64,000 bases of DNA, from the NCBI GenBank assembly GCA_022711755.1, contig JAKLEA010000006.1:276238-340237 (forward strand), in the 5' to 3' direction. This DNA is from Planctomycetota bacterium (GTDB lineage Bacteria > Planctomycetota > Brocadiia > SM23-32 > JAKLEA01). A program made the position numbers and the translations under genes. Below, piece by piece: positions 53,493 through 62,213 of this stretch (positions are counted from its first letter, which is position 1; each line of letters opens with the position of its first letter). The notes below the pieces were generated by a model. It had not been told where the DNA came from. It worked only from the letters and a program-made list of their open reading frames with translations, and did no database searches.

Positions 53493-54599
53493 TTACAGCC
53501 CCTTGATGGCCGTGGACTTCGTGCTCTTCTCAATCTCTTTGCCCGTCACCTCGCGGCCCTTGGCCTGGGAGAGATAGATGCCTTCGCTGATCTTCATGGC
53601 CGCAAGAGCCAACCCCGTCGTGTCCATCAGCGGAACGCGGTCCTGCAGCGCGGCGATCCAGTGATGCTGCGGGCTGTCGTAGGCGTTCGTGTCGGGTATG
53701 CATTGATGCCATCGCCAGTCCGCCGAGCCGAGGTCGAACGTGCCGTTCATCTCCATGTCCTCGATCGTCCTGTGGTAGCTGAACGGGCTGAGCTTCACGC
53801 CGCCCTTTGAGCCGAAGATACGGCTGCTGTCTCCGCCGTCCATGTGGACCGCCCAGCTTTCCTCCAGGCAGAGGCTGATGCCGCCGGCGAGGCGGATGAA
53901 GCCGAGGGCGAGTTCCTCGACGCTGTACATCCCTTTCTTGCGGCGGTCTTCGTACATGTCCGTCTCCTGATGTGTTGCGCCGGAGACGGAGAGGATTTCC
54001 GGGTTGCCCAGCAGGTACATGACCTGCGTAATGTGGTAGACGCCCATATCGAAGAGCGCGCCGCCGGCGGCGACGGGCTTCTGCACGAAGAAGGACGTGC
54101 CGTAGCCGTCAACGTAGGGGCGGCCGCGGCGGCGGAATCCCTTGGAATGCGCGGAGTAGATTTTGCCCAGGTGGCCGCCGTCTATCAGGCGTTTTGCGGC
54201 CTTCGTCTCCGCCGCGAAGATCGTTGCAAGCTGTATGCTGAGCTTCAGGTTTTTCTTCTGCGCGGTATCAAGCATCTTTTTCGCGTCGGCCAGAGAGCCG
54301 GCCATCGGTTTTTCGCAATAGACGTTCTTGCCGGCGTTCAGGGCGGCGATCGTCACCGGCGCGTGAAGGTTATTGTGCAGGCAGACGTCCACGGCCTGGA
54401 TTTCGTCCAGGTCCAAGAGGTCGTGGAAATTCGTGAAGACCTGCGGTATGTTGTTTTCCGCGGCCACGCGCTTCGCCTCAGGCTCGTCAATGTCCGCCAC
54501 GGCGACAATTTCCGCGCCGGGGATTTTCTTGTAGTTGCCGACGTGTTGCTTGCCGATCTGACCGACTCCGATGATTCCGATCTTGATTTTGTCCGCCAT
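53493..54599 (-). CDS. Gfo/Idh/MocA family oxidoreductase
   Basis: 368 aa from ATG 54599. N-terminal NAD(P)-binding GIIGVGQIGKQHVGN, the family CEKP motif in NVYCEKPMAGSL, and a C-terminal alpha/beta domain with GALFDMGVYHITQ. Cytoplasmic, oxidises or isomerises sugars or inositols. Divergent from the URO-D gene across 148 bp. Confidence 0.92.
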   Translation of the reverse strand: MADKIKIGIIGVGQIGKQHVGNYKKIPGAEIVAVADIDEPEAKRVAAENNIPQVFTNFHDLLDLDEIQAVDVCLHNNLHAPVTIAALNAGKNVYCEKPMAGSLADAKKMLDTAQKKNLKLSIQLATIFAAETKAAKRLIDGGHLGKIYSAHSKGFRRRGRPYVDGYGTSFFVQKPVAAGGALFDMGVYHITQVMYLLGNPEILSVSGATHQETDMYEDRRKKGMYSVEELALGFIRLAGGISLCLEESWAVHMDGGDSSRIFGSKGGVKLSPFSYHRTIEDMEMNGTFDLGSADWRWHQCIPDTNAYDSPQHHWIAALQDRVPLMDTTGLALAAMKISEGIYLSQAKGREVTGKEIEKSTKSTAIKGL

Positions 54600-54747
54600 T
54601 GCTTCAGCCTTTCGGGATTTTGGAAATAAGATGCGGTGGAACGGGGAACCGCCCCGATGCGAATGCGCGCAAGGATAATGCGTCCGCCCCGGGCGGACAA
54701 GAAATTTCCGCCGCCAATAATCGCCGGCGGTTAAGGAGGCGCAGGTA

Positions 54748-55878
54748 ATGACATCGCGCGAGAGACTTCTGACGGCGTTGCGGCTGGGGCAACCCGACCG
54801 CGTCCCTGTCACGCTTTATGAGATGACGGAGTTTTCCGATCACTGGGCGACGAGGGACCCGTCATTTCAGCGCGTCCTGAAACTTCAGACGGAGCTTGGC
54901 GACAACGTCGTCTTCTGCGGAGTTGACACCGGAACCGGCGTCGGCGATCCGAACACGGTGACGCAATCTGTCACCAATGAGGGCGAGACGCAGGTTGTGG
55001 AGACCACTCTCCAGACTCCGAAGGGGCCTCTGACCTCAATCTATCGCCGCGATCCGGGGCATATGACTTCGTGGGCGATCAAGCGATACATAGAATCGCA
55101 TGAGGACCTGCGCCGGTATTTATCCATGCCGCTGTCCGGCGGGAAGGCGGACCCAGCGCCGATACTCGCCGCGCAGGATCGCATGGGCGAGCACGGCCTT
55201 GTCTTCGTCGGCCCGGGCGACCCCATCGGTCTGGCTGTCGGAATCATGGATTTTGAGTTCTTCGCGGTCGAGGCAAGCCTTGATCCAGCTCCGTTTCGGG
55301 AACTTACCGACCGCCTGTTCGAGGCGATGAAGCGCAGTCTCGAGGTCGTCTGCCCGCTGGTGAAGGACGTCTGTTTCCGGTTCTGGGGGCCGGAGTATTG
55401 CGGCGCGCCGCTGGTGAATCCGCACAGGCTTTTCCCGGAATTCGTCGTGCGGTATGACAAAGAGTTATGCCGCATCGTGAACGAGTCTGGGAACTACTCC
55501 GTCATCCATTGCCACGGACGCCTGCGGGATCTTTGCGACTATCTCATCGAGATCGGGCCGTCCGCGCTGGAGCCGCTGGAGGTCTCACCGAATCGCAACG
55601 GGGACGTGACGATGGCGGAGCTGAAGGACAAGATCGGGGCGCGCATGTGCCTCATGGGCGGCATCGAGGGCCAGGACCTGGAACTCGCGCAGGCGGAGCA
55701 ACTGCGGGAGAGGGTCGCCGAGTGCATTCGGGACGGCGCGCCCGGCGGCGGATACGTCATGCTGCCGACCTCGGCCCCGTTCGTCGCGCCGCTGCCGGAG
55801 AAGATCGGCGGCAACATAGCCGTCTATTTCGAGACGGCCAACCGGCTTGGACGCTATCTTCTGGAGAACCGCTGCTGA
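54748..55878 (+). CDS. Uroporphyrinogen decarboxylase-family (URO-D) protein
   Basis: 376 aa. TSRERLLTALRLGQPDRVPV is the usual URO-D-family start; VIHCHGRLRDL and GARMCLMGGIEGQDLE are recognisable. Many such proteins are not haem enzymes but methyltransferases of the MtaA/CmuA kind; no corrinoid protein is adjacent. First of a five-gene cluster on the plus strand. Confidence 0.85.
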   Translation: MTSRERLLTALRLGQPDRVPVTLYEMTEFSDHWATRDPSFQRVLKLQTELGDNVVFCGVDTGTGVGDPNTVTQSVTNEGETQVVETTLQTPKGPLTSIYRRDPGHMTSWAIKRYIESHEDLRRYLSMPLSGGKADPAPILAAQDRMGEHGLVFVGPGDPIGLAVGIMDFEFFAVEASLDPAPFRELTDRLFEAMKRSLEVVCPLVKDVCFRFWGPEYCGAPLVNPHRLFPEFVVRYDKELCRIVNESGNYSVIHCHGRLRDLCDYLIEIGPSALEPLEVSPNRNGDVTMAELKDKIGARMCLMGGIEGQDLELAQAEQLRERVAECIRDGAPGGGYVMLPTSAPFVAPLPEKIGGNIAVYFETANRLGRYLLENRC

Positions 55879-55890
55879 GGTGACGCGAGC

Positions 55891-57087
55891 ATGGACTTCG
55901 AGAAGATTCTGCCGCACGTAGAGATTCCCCCAAACGCGCTGCGCCTTCTGTCTAAACCGGAGCGTGAGCTGCGCGTGAACCTTTCGCTGCTAGCGGACGG
56001 GGAGCAGATGATTGAAGCCCCGTGTTACGTTGTATATCACTCCACGTGCCGCGGCCCGGCCAAGGGCGGCATCCGGCTCAGCGCCGGAGTGACGATGGAG
56101 GACACGCGGGCGCTGGCGGAGCTGATGACTTGGAAGACGGCGCTGGTCGGCGCGCCGTTCGGCGGGGGCAAGAGCGGGATTTGCTGCGATCCGCGCTCCC
56201 TGGGCCAGTTCCAGCGCACGGCATTAATTAAGGAATACGTCCACGCGATACGGTCTGAGCTGGATTCCGGAGCGTATGTTCCGGCGCCGGACCTCGGCAC
56301 TAGGCCGCGCGACATGGCGGTCATCTACGGCGAGACGCACCGGCTGGAAACCGTCACCGGGAAGCCGCCAAGCGTCGGCGGGCTGCCGGGGCGCAACGAG
56401 GCGACCGGTTACGGCGTCGCCTTCGCTGCCGGGGCGGCGTGCCGGGAATTCCTCGGCAGGGACATCGCCGGACTGAAGGTCGCCGTGCAGGGCTTCGGAA
56501 ACGTAGGATCGTGGACGTGCAAGTTCCTTGCTGACGCCGGCGCGCAGATAATTGCCGTCGCGACAAAGCGCGCGGGCGTCCACAACGATGCCGGACTGGA
56601 CATCAGCGCCATGCGGAAATACGCGGGCGACTCGGGACAGGTGGAGGGGTTCAAGGGCGGCGACGAGATCAGCAACGCGGATCTGCTGGCGATGAAGTGC
56701 GACGTCCTGATCCCGGCGGCGATTGAGTGCGCGCTGACGGGCGCGAACGCGGAGAAGGTCCGAGCTAAGATTGTAATCGAGGGCGCGAATGGCCCGGCCA
56801 CACCGGAGGCCGACGTGATTCTGGATAGGATGGAAATTCGGGTCGTGCCGGACATCTTGGCGAACAGCGGCGGCGTGATCGCGTCATACGTCGAATGGCG
56901 CAACGCGAAATCGGGAAGCCTGACGTCCGAGACGGAGACGTACGAGGCAATCCGGGAGAGGATGACGCCTGCATTCGCCCGGATGACTCAACTGGCGGCG
57001 GAGCGGCGCATCAGCCTGAGGCTGGCGGCGCGCGCCGTCGCGTGTTCCGAACTGGTGCAGGCGATGCGGGACCGCGCGTGGATTTGA
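55891..57087 (+). CDS. Glu/Leu/Phe/Val dehydrogenase
   Basis: 398 aa. Substrate-binding Lys in GPAKGGIRLSAGV, catalytic Lys in FGGGKSGICCDP, catalytic Asp in VPAPDLGTRP, NAD-binding VQGFGNVGSWTCKF. Length and motifs fit the amino acid dehydrogenase family (GDH-like); glutamate is the default substrate but GGGKSG in place of the usual GGAKGG is unusual. Starts 13 bp after the URO-D gene. Confidence 0.9.
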   Translation: MDFEKILPHVEIPPNALRLLSKPERELRVNLSLLADGEQMIEAPCYVVYHSTCRGPAKGGIRLSAGVTMEDTRALAELMTWKTALVGAPFGGGKSGICCDPRSLGQFQRTALIKEYVHAIRSELDSGAYVPAPDLGTRPRDMAVIYGETHRLETVTGKPPSVGGLPGRNEATGYGVAFAAGAACREFLGRDIAGLKVAVQGFGNVGSWTCKFLADAGAQIIAVATKRAGVHNDAGLDISAMRKYAGDSGQVEGFKGGDEISNADLLAMKCDVLIPAAIECALTGANAEKVRAKIVIEGANGPATPEADVILDRMEIRVVPDILANSGGVIASYVEWRNAKSGSLTSETETYEAIRERMTPAFARMTQLAAERRISLRLAARAVACSELVQAMRDRAWI

Positions 57088-57100
57088 AAGGAGGGAAGCG

Positions 57101-57943
57101 ATGCCGGCCCGGAAAGGGAAACGAAAAAGTGAAATCACGCCTGTTTCAGCAAAAGGCGCGGATATTTCCACGGACCTTGCCGCATTGCAAGAATCGCTGG
57201 AGTTTTTCGACGCGGACGCCTCGATCGGCCGGCCCGGCAAGCCAGGCGAGGTCCAACCGGCGAGCGTCGCGGAACTACTGGCGGAGATGAAGCGGCTGGG
57301 AATCCGAAAAGCTCTCGTGAAGCACATGTCCTGCTGGGAGTCGGGGCCTTTCCTCGGCAACGAACGGCTGATGAAGGAAATCGCGGGGTATGATAATCTG
57401 ATACCGGTGTGGTGCCTTGTGCCGGACGGCGCGGGAGAGCTTGGCGATCCGGATGACTTTGTGCAGAACATGGTTTCGGAAGGCGTCCGCGCCGCGTGGG
57501 CGACGCCGCAACGGATGGTATGGAGCCTCGCGGAGTGGTGCTGCGGCGGGATGCTCGGCGCGCTGGAGAAGCGCCGCGTTCCACTGATGCTTCAACTGGA
57601 GGAAACCACGATCGAGGATTTGCGGAGCGTTCTGAAAAATCATCCCCGCCTGCCCGTGATACTCGTCAGGGTGAGTTACAGGCTGAACCGTCTTCTCTTC
57701 CCGTTGCTTGAGCGGCATGAAAACCTGCATCTCTGCGTCGGCCCGCCCTTCTCGGTGCACCTCGGCATCGAAGAGATTTGCCGACGATTCGGCCACGGCA
57801 GGCTCGTATATGGAAGCTCCTTCCCCGCAGGGGAAGGCTCGGGAGCGGCGACGCAGGTTAGCTACGCCGAAATTTCCGCCGCTGCCCGGCGCGCCATCGC
57901 GTTCGGAAATCTTGACAGGCTTGTAAAGGGGGCGAGGACATGA
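57101..57943 (+). CDS. Degenerate amidohydrolase-fold protein
   Basis: 280 aa, amidohydrolase-2-like by its order of elements (MKRLGIRKALVKHMS, ENLHLCVGPPF, GRLVYGSSFP). The metal-binding DxHxH is DADAS (37-41) and the late GSDCPF is GSSFP, so the His and Asp ligands are gone. It is probably a non-catalytic partner of the next product, whose motifs are intact. Overlaps it by ATGA. Confidence 0.75.
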   Translation: MPARKGKRKSEITPVSAKGADISTDLAALQESLEFFDADASIGRPGKPGEVQPASVAELLAEMKRLGIRKALVKHMSCWESGPFLGNERLMKEIAGYDNLIPVWCLVPDGAGELGDPDDFVQNMVSEGVRAAWATPQRMVWSLAEWCCGGMLGALEKRRVPLMLQLEETTIEDLRSVLKNHPRLPVILVRVSYRLNRLLFPLLERHENLHLCVGPPFSVHLGIEEICRRFGHGRLVYGSSFPAGEGSGAATQVSYAEISAAARRAIAFGNLDRLVKGART

Positions 57944-58746
57944 AGAAGGCGGACAGGTTTGCAACCGCGGCCCGCGCGGGCGCGCGTCTGGAGGGCGCGT
58001 TCGTGGTTGACGTCCATGCCCACATGGGGGAATACAACGTATTCCACATGGTCCGAACGGACGCGGCGAGCATGATCCGCGTCATGGACCGCGTCGGCAT
58101 TGACGTGACGATGCCGGCCTCCCATCACGCCTGCCTGGGCGCGGACGTCAGACGCGGTAATGACGAAGTATTGCAGGCGATGCGCGACTACCCCGGGCGG
58201 TTCCTGGGATACGCGTGCCTGAACCCAAACTACCGGGATGAGATCGTTCCGGAGCTTGAGCGCTGCCTTGACGCCGGGATGCCGGGGATAAAGATTCACA
58301 GCGGCATGGGCGCTTACGATCTGGACAACTACAGGCTGGCATTCGATTTGGCGCGGGAGCGGGGCGTTCCCATACTTGCGCACGCCTACCCCGGCGACCT
58401 GGCGCCTCTGGAGAAGCTTGCGGAAAAATACCCGATGGTTCAATGGATTCTTGGCCACGCCGGGACGCTGGAGAGAACTCGCTACATTGAGCTTGCGAAG
58501 CGGCTGCCGAACCTCTGGTTGGAACCGACGGCAAGCCTCTCCCCGCGGGGCGTTCCCGACTGTTTCATCGAAGCCGGGCTGGGCGACAGGCTCATGTGGG
58601 GTTCGGACTGCCCCTTCCTTTCCGCGACGCAGCAGATCGGGCGCGTTCTGCTGGCGAGGATGAGCGCGGACTGGAAGCGCAAGGTTCTTGGCGAAACCGC
58701 GCGGCGGTTGTTCCCGGCGGTTGAGCGCCTGGCCGCCGCGCGATGA
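57940..58746 (+). CDS. Amidohydrolase family protein (amidohydrolase 2)
   Basis: 268 aa. Metal site DVHAHMG (24-30), His in GIKIHSGMGAYD, HAYPGD and WILGHAGTLER, and the catalytic Asp in MWGSDCPFLSA. Hydrolyses or decarboxylates cyclic substrates in this superfamily; substrate unknown. Starts within the stop of its degenerate homologue. Confidence 0.88.
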   Translation: MKKADRFATAARAGARLEGAFVVDVHAHMGEYNVFHMVRTDAASMIRVMDRVGIDVTMPASHHACLGADVRRGNDEVLQAMRDYPGRFLGYACLNPNYRDEIVPELERCLDAGMPGIKIHSGMGAYDLDNYRLAFDLARERGVPILAHAYPGDLAPLEKLAEKYPMVQWILGHAGTLERTRYIELAKRLPNLWLEPTASLSPRGVPDCFIEAGLGDRLMWGSDCPFLSATQQIGRVLLARMSADWKRKVLGETARRLFPAVERLAAAR

Positions 58747-58798
58747 GAGGTATTCCTGGCGACGCGGTGGATGCGCCGGGGGGGATGGGAAGAGAAAG

Positions 58799-60004
58799 AT
58801 GAAAGCGACGGATCCGCATAGAGCAATACTCATCGGCGCTGGAAAATCACTGCCTGGGGAGATGCGCGGACGCTTCGAGCCGTGCCGCGGCGAACCGGCC
58901 TTCGATCCAGAAGAGGTCGCGCGCATCGCGGATCTGATCCGCATGCCCGAGGACGCGGTTTTCGAGGATCCCTTGCTTGAGCGCGTCGTCCGCAACGGCC
59001 TGGCGCACATCGAGACCACCTTCCAGGGCGATCATCCGAAATACGGCGTCGGAACTTATGCCCGGGAGGAACATGACGGATTTCCGCCAACCATTATCTC
59101 CGCAGTAGACGCGCTCACGCTCTGGGGCATGACGGCGAAGGCTGAAAGGCTTTTCGGATACTGGCTCGAGAACTTCGTCAGGCCGGACGGGACAATCCGA
59201 TATTACGGGCCGTCGCTGAGCGAATACGGGCAGTTGCTGACCTCCGGCCTCAGAATGATGGAGCGCGGCTGCGGCGCGGAATGGTTGAAGAAAGCCGCGG
59301 GGCCGCTGGGACGCATTGCGGCGCATCTTCAATGCCTCGTCACGAACGGCGGCCGGGCGCAGCTTGCGCCCGGCATTCCGGAGGCGGACGAAAGCGCGGC
59401 CGTGGCGACGTATTTCCACAACAACGCCTGGATTGTCAGGGGGCTGAAGGACTGGGCAAACCTGCCGAATGTAATTGGAAGTAATAACGCATCCGGATAT
59501 AAGCAGTGCGCGGATGCTCTTCGCGAAGTTCTGCTTGAGGCGATTGGTGGAGCCTGGCCCGGCGATCAAGGCGAGTGGTGGCTTCGCCCGACGGTGGAGG
59601 CGGCGGCGCGTCCTGAGAACGTTACGGCCTCGCGCCTGGGGAGTTACACGAATTATCGCTACTGGCCGGAGCTGCTTTCAAGCGGAGCGCTGCCTCGCAA
59701 CTGGATGGAGCGCATTGTCAAAGCGCGTCTCGACTCAGGCGGACAGTTCTGCGGGGTGACGCGGTTCGAGGATCGGCTGGACGACTGGCCGCTGATGAAC
59801 CACATGGAGGGCCTGCTCGCGCTTGGGATGGCGGACGATTTCCGGCTTTGCCTGTGGGGGCATATTCATCTGCACCAGGCCGAGGGGCATCTGACGGCGT
59901 ATGAGCAGGTCTCCCTCCCGCCGGGCAGGCGGGCGGCGGATTATTGTCTCCCTTGCCAGTTGACGGCCGCGAGGGCGCTGGGAAGACTCAGAATCTCCGC
60001 CTGA
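58799..60004 (+). CDS. Putative alpha/alpha-barrel protein of unknown function
   Basis: 401 aa from ATG 58799 (an upstream ATG would add 37 residues of unlikely sequence). All-helical, with repeated segments such as DALTLWGMTAKAERLFGYWL, VTNGGRAQ, NAWIVRGLKDWA and LMNHMEGLLALGMADDFRL, suggesting an (alpha/alpha) toroid of the glycosidase or lyase type. No family is certain. Last gene of the URO-D cluster. Confidence 0.6.
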   Translation: MKATDPHRAILIGAGKSLPGEMRGRFEPCRGEPAFDPEEVARIADLIRMPEDAVFEDPLLERVVRNGLAHIETTFQGDHPKYGVGTYAREEHDGFPPTIISAVDALTLWGMTAKAERLFGYWLENFVRPDGTIRYYGPSLSEYGQLLTSGLRMMERGCGAEWLKKAAGPLGRIAAHLQCLVTNGGRAQLAPGIPEADESAAVATYFHNNAWIVRGLKDWANLPNVIGSNNASGYKQCADALREVLLEAIGGAWPGDQGEWWLRPTVEAAARPENVTASRLGSYTNYRYWPELLSSGALPRNWMERIVKARLDSGGQFCGVTRFEDRLDDWPLMNHMEGLLALGMADDFRLCLWGHIHLHQAEGHLTAYEQVSLPPGRRAADYCLPCQLTAARALGRLRISA

Positions 60005-60098
60005 ACTCCGGGATGCGCCGGAGCGAACGAGTATGGCGACAGGTTCTGACGCGCCTGTCTGCGCGGGGGCGCGGCCTTCCGGATTAATGGGGGGGGGG

Positions 60099-61634
60099 TT
60101 ATTGCCCGGGGCTTTTCATCGTAAGAGACACTTGCGCGCGGGAACGAGCCGGAAGCCTGAACTCGATTACGAATACGCGGTCTTCTCCGCGATCGTATGA
60201 GTCAATCAGTTTTCCGCCCCTGACGGCGGGGGATCCGCCGCTAAACTCGCGCTTTGGAATTGCGACGCTGACCTGCGCGGCGGGAAACTCCTCGTTCAGT
60301 TCATTGCGCGTCTGCACCACTCGCGACTTGTGCTCCCCAAGCGTCTCTATGACGCTCGCGATCTTGATCTTGCCCGCCGGAATAGATTCGGAGAGAACGG
60401 TGTCTTCCGCCTTGTCCAGGCGCATGGAGAAGCAGGCGACCTCCTTCGCGGCGATGCGGATCAGGCGATAGGAATAAGCCTTGTGGATCGCGCGGGTTTC
60501 GGACGAGGTTGTCGCCGTCTGGACGTGGATCGTCCCGGCGGGTTTCCTGTTCGCGGTGCTGAGGGGACGCTCGTCGTTGCCCATCGCCGCGTCAAGGTGC
60601 GTGTGCCCGGCGACGACGAGGGCGACGTTATGCTCCGCGCAAAGCTCCTTGAATTTTTCGCGGTTGAAGGCGATTGACGCGCCGTTGTTGAACTGGCTCA
60701 CCGCCGGGAAGTGCATGAAGACGATCTTCAGGCTCTCGCCCGCCGACGCCAGCGCGCCGGCCAGCCAAGCCGTCTGCGCGTCGCTCAGGCCCGTGCCGCG
60801 CTGGTCGGTGGCCGGGTTGTATCCTCCCTGGGGATTGGCGATGTGATTGGTTCCGGTATCGAGGCCGACGAAGCGGCAGGGGCCGTAATCAACCGTGAAA
60901 TCGTGATATGGATTGATCGTTTCGAAGAAGGCATCCTGGTCGCCGTGATAGTCCGCGTTGCCGATGACGGCGAAGACCGGGACGCGGAACAGGGACAGGA
61001 CGCGGACCAGTTCCTTGTATTCCTCCGGATTGCCGGCGTATGTCAGATCGCCGGTGGCGATGACGAAGGCGGGAGCGATGCAGTTGATTTCCGCAATGGC
61101 GCGCTCAAGGTTTCTGCTGGGTTCGAGGGGCGCGCCGCGCAGCTCCAGGTCGGTTATCTGAACGACGTCGAAATCGTCCGGGGCTTTGCCGGTCATGAAG
61201 ACGGCGTTGGGAGCGCGGGCGGCAAGGTCCCCGCACCGGACCACGAGATCGAGGGGCCTTCGCAGCGGGGTCTTTTCCGGCAGCTCCACTTCGGCTTCGA
61301 TGAGCTTGTCTTTCCCGCTGAAGCAGAGATTTCGGACGCGCGCCTCGCCGGTCGGCCAGCCGGGTTCGAGTGAAACCTTGAGGTCGGCGGACTGAGCGAT
61401 GTTGGCCCGCAGGAGCATCCGGAATCGGCGGGAAGGCCCGACCAGCGCGGGATTGCCGATTGCGGGATAAACGATTTTGATGCCCGGTTGCGGCATCGGT
61501 TTTGACAACAGGGCGTCGTGAATTCGCGGCGGCGGGACGTCCCCGGCGGCGACAGCTCCGACAAGGCAAAGCGAGACGACGGCAAGCGCGTTTGTGAAAG
61601 CGCGCGCCGTCCTTTTCGGCATGTTGTGATTCAT
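60099..61634 (-). CDS. Exported metallophosphoesterase
   Basis: 511 aa from ATG 61634 (GGAGGAAC upstream). Signal peptide ALAVVSLCLVGAVAAG, a beta domain, then calcineurin-like metallophosphoesterase motifs: ITDLEL, ATGDLTYAG, VIGNADYHG, FMHFPA and VVAGHTHLD. The first motif normally reads DxH; here it is DLE, so one metal ligand is changed. C-terminal beta-rich domain. Substrate unknown. Confidence 0.85.
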   Translation of the reverse strand: MNHNMPKRTARAFTNALAVVSLCLVGAVAAGDVPPPRIHDALLSKPMPQPGIKIVYPAIGNPALVGPSRRFRMLLRANIAQSADLKVSLEPGWPTGEARVRNLCFSGKDKLIEAEVELPEKTPLRRPLDLVVRCGDLAARAPNAVFMTGKAPDDFDVVQITDLELRGAPLEPSRNLERAIAEINCIAPAFVIATGDLTYAGNPEEYKELVRVLSLFRVPVFAVIGNADYHGDQDAFFETINPYHDFTVDYGPCRFVGLDTGTNHIANPQGGYNPATDQRGTGLSDAQTAWLAGALASAGESLKIVFMHFPAVSQFNNGASIAFNREKFKELCAEHNVALVVAGHTHLDAAMGNDERPLSTANRKPAGTIHVQTATTSSETRAIHKAYSYRLIRIAAKEVACFSMRLDKAEDTVLSESIPAGKIKIASVIETLGEHKSRVVQTRNELNEEFPAAQVSVAIPKREFSGGSPAVRGGKLIDSYDRGEDRVFVIEFRLPARSRAQVSLTMKSPGQ

Positions 61635-62213
61635 TTTCAGGTTCCTCCGCCGGACACAGGTCCGGACGGTGAGAGTGTAACCCGGAACGGGGCGGGATTT
61701 CCAGCGCGAGCAATGGAACGGTCATGCCCGCGCCGGGATGAAACCGGACAGCGAAGCACTCGTTTGCCGTAGCGCAGTTCTGCGCTCGCGCTGCCGTCCC
61801 GGCTGCCGGGAAAGCGAGCAGGCGAGACGCCTGCGTTACAACTCAAGCCCGTCAGTAGCCCATCACCGGGTGCGCCCATTTATCCGGGTGCCTGAATCGT
61901 GCGCCTGCGATGATAGCGCTTCCAAATACCCCCCTCCTGCCTCTGGCGAGGCGACCTCCCCCCGCCGCGCGGAGAATCCCGCCGGGATTCTGAAACGTTG
62001 CAGCGGTGGGGGGAGGATGTCACGCAAGTGACAGGTGGGGGGCTTGTCTGTTGCGTGATTTCTGAAATGAACGTGCCCGTCTGCGCGGGTGCGCTCCCAT
62101 CGCCTGCGCGGTCATCTTTTGTTTGCCTTCATGAAACAAGCGGATATAGAGTAGATTTTAGCCGGGGCGATGACGCTCCGCTCTTCGAATTGCAGGACAC
62201 GGGACCAATCGCA
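61635..62213. repeat. Intergenic region with two dispersed repeats
   Basis: 579 bp. At about 61760-61845 a repeat with GCGCAGTTCTGCGC and CAGGCGAGACGCCTG; its ends recur around 8600 and 8813. At 61955-62042 a bipartite hairpin element: CCTCCCCCC (61955-61963) with GGGGGGAGG (62008-62016), enclosing AGAATCCC/GGGATTCT, then TGTCAC/GTGACA (62018-62033) and the tail GGTGGGGGG. No gene supported. Confidence 0.7.
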
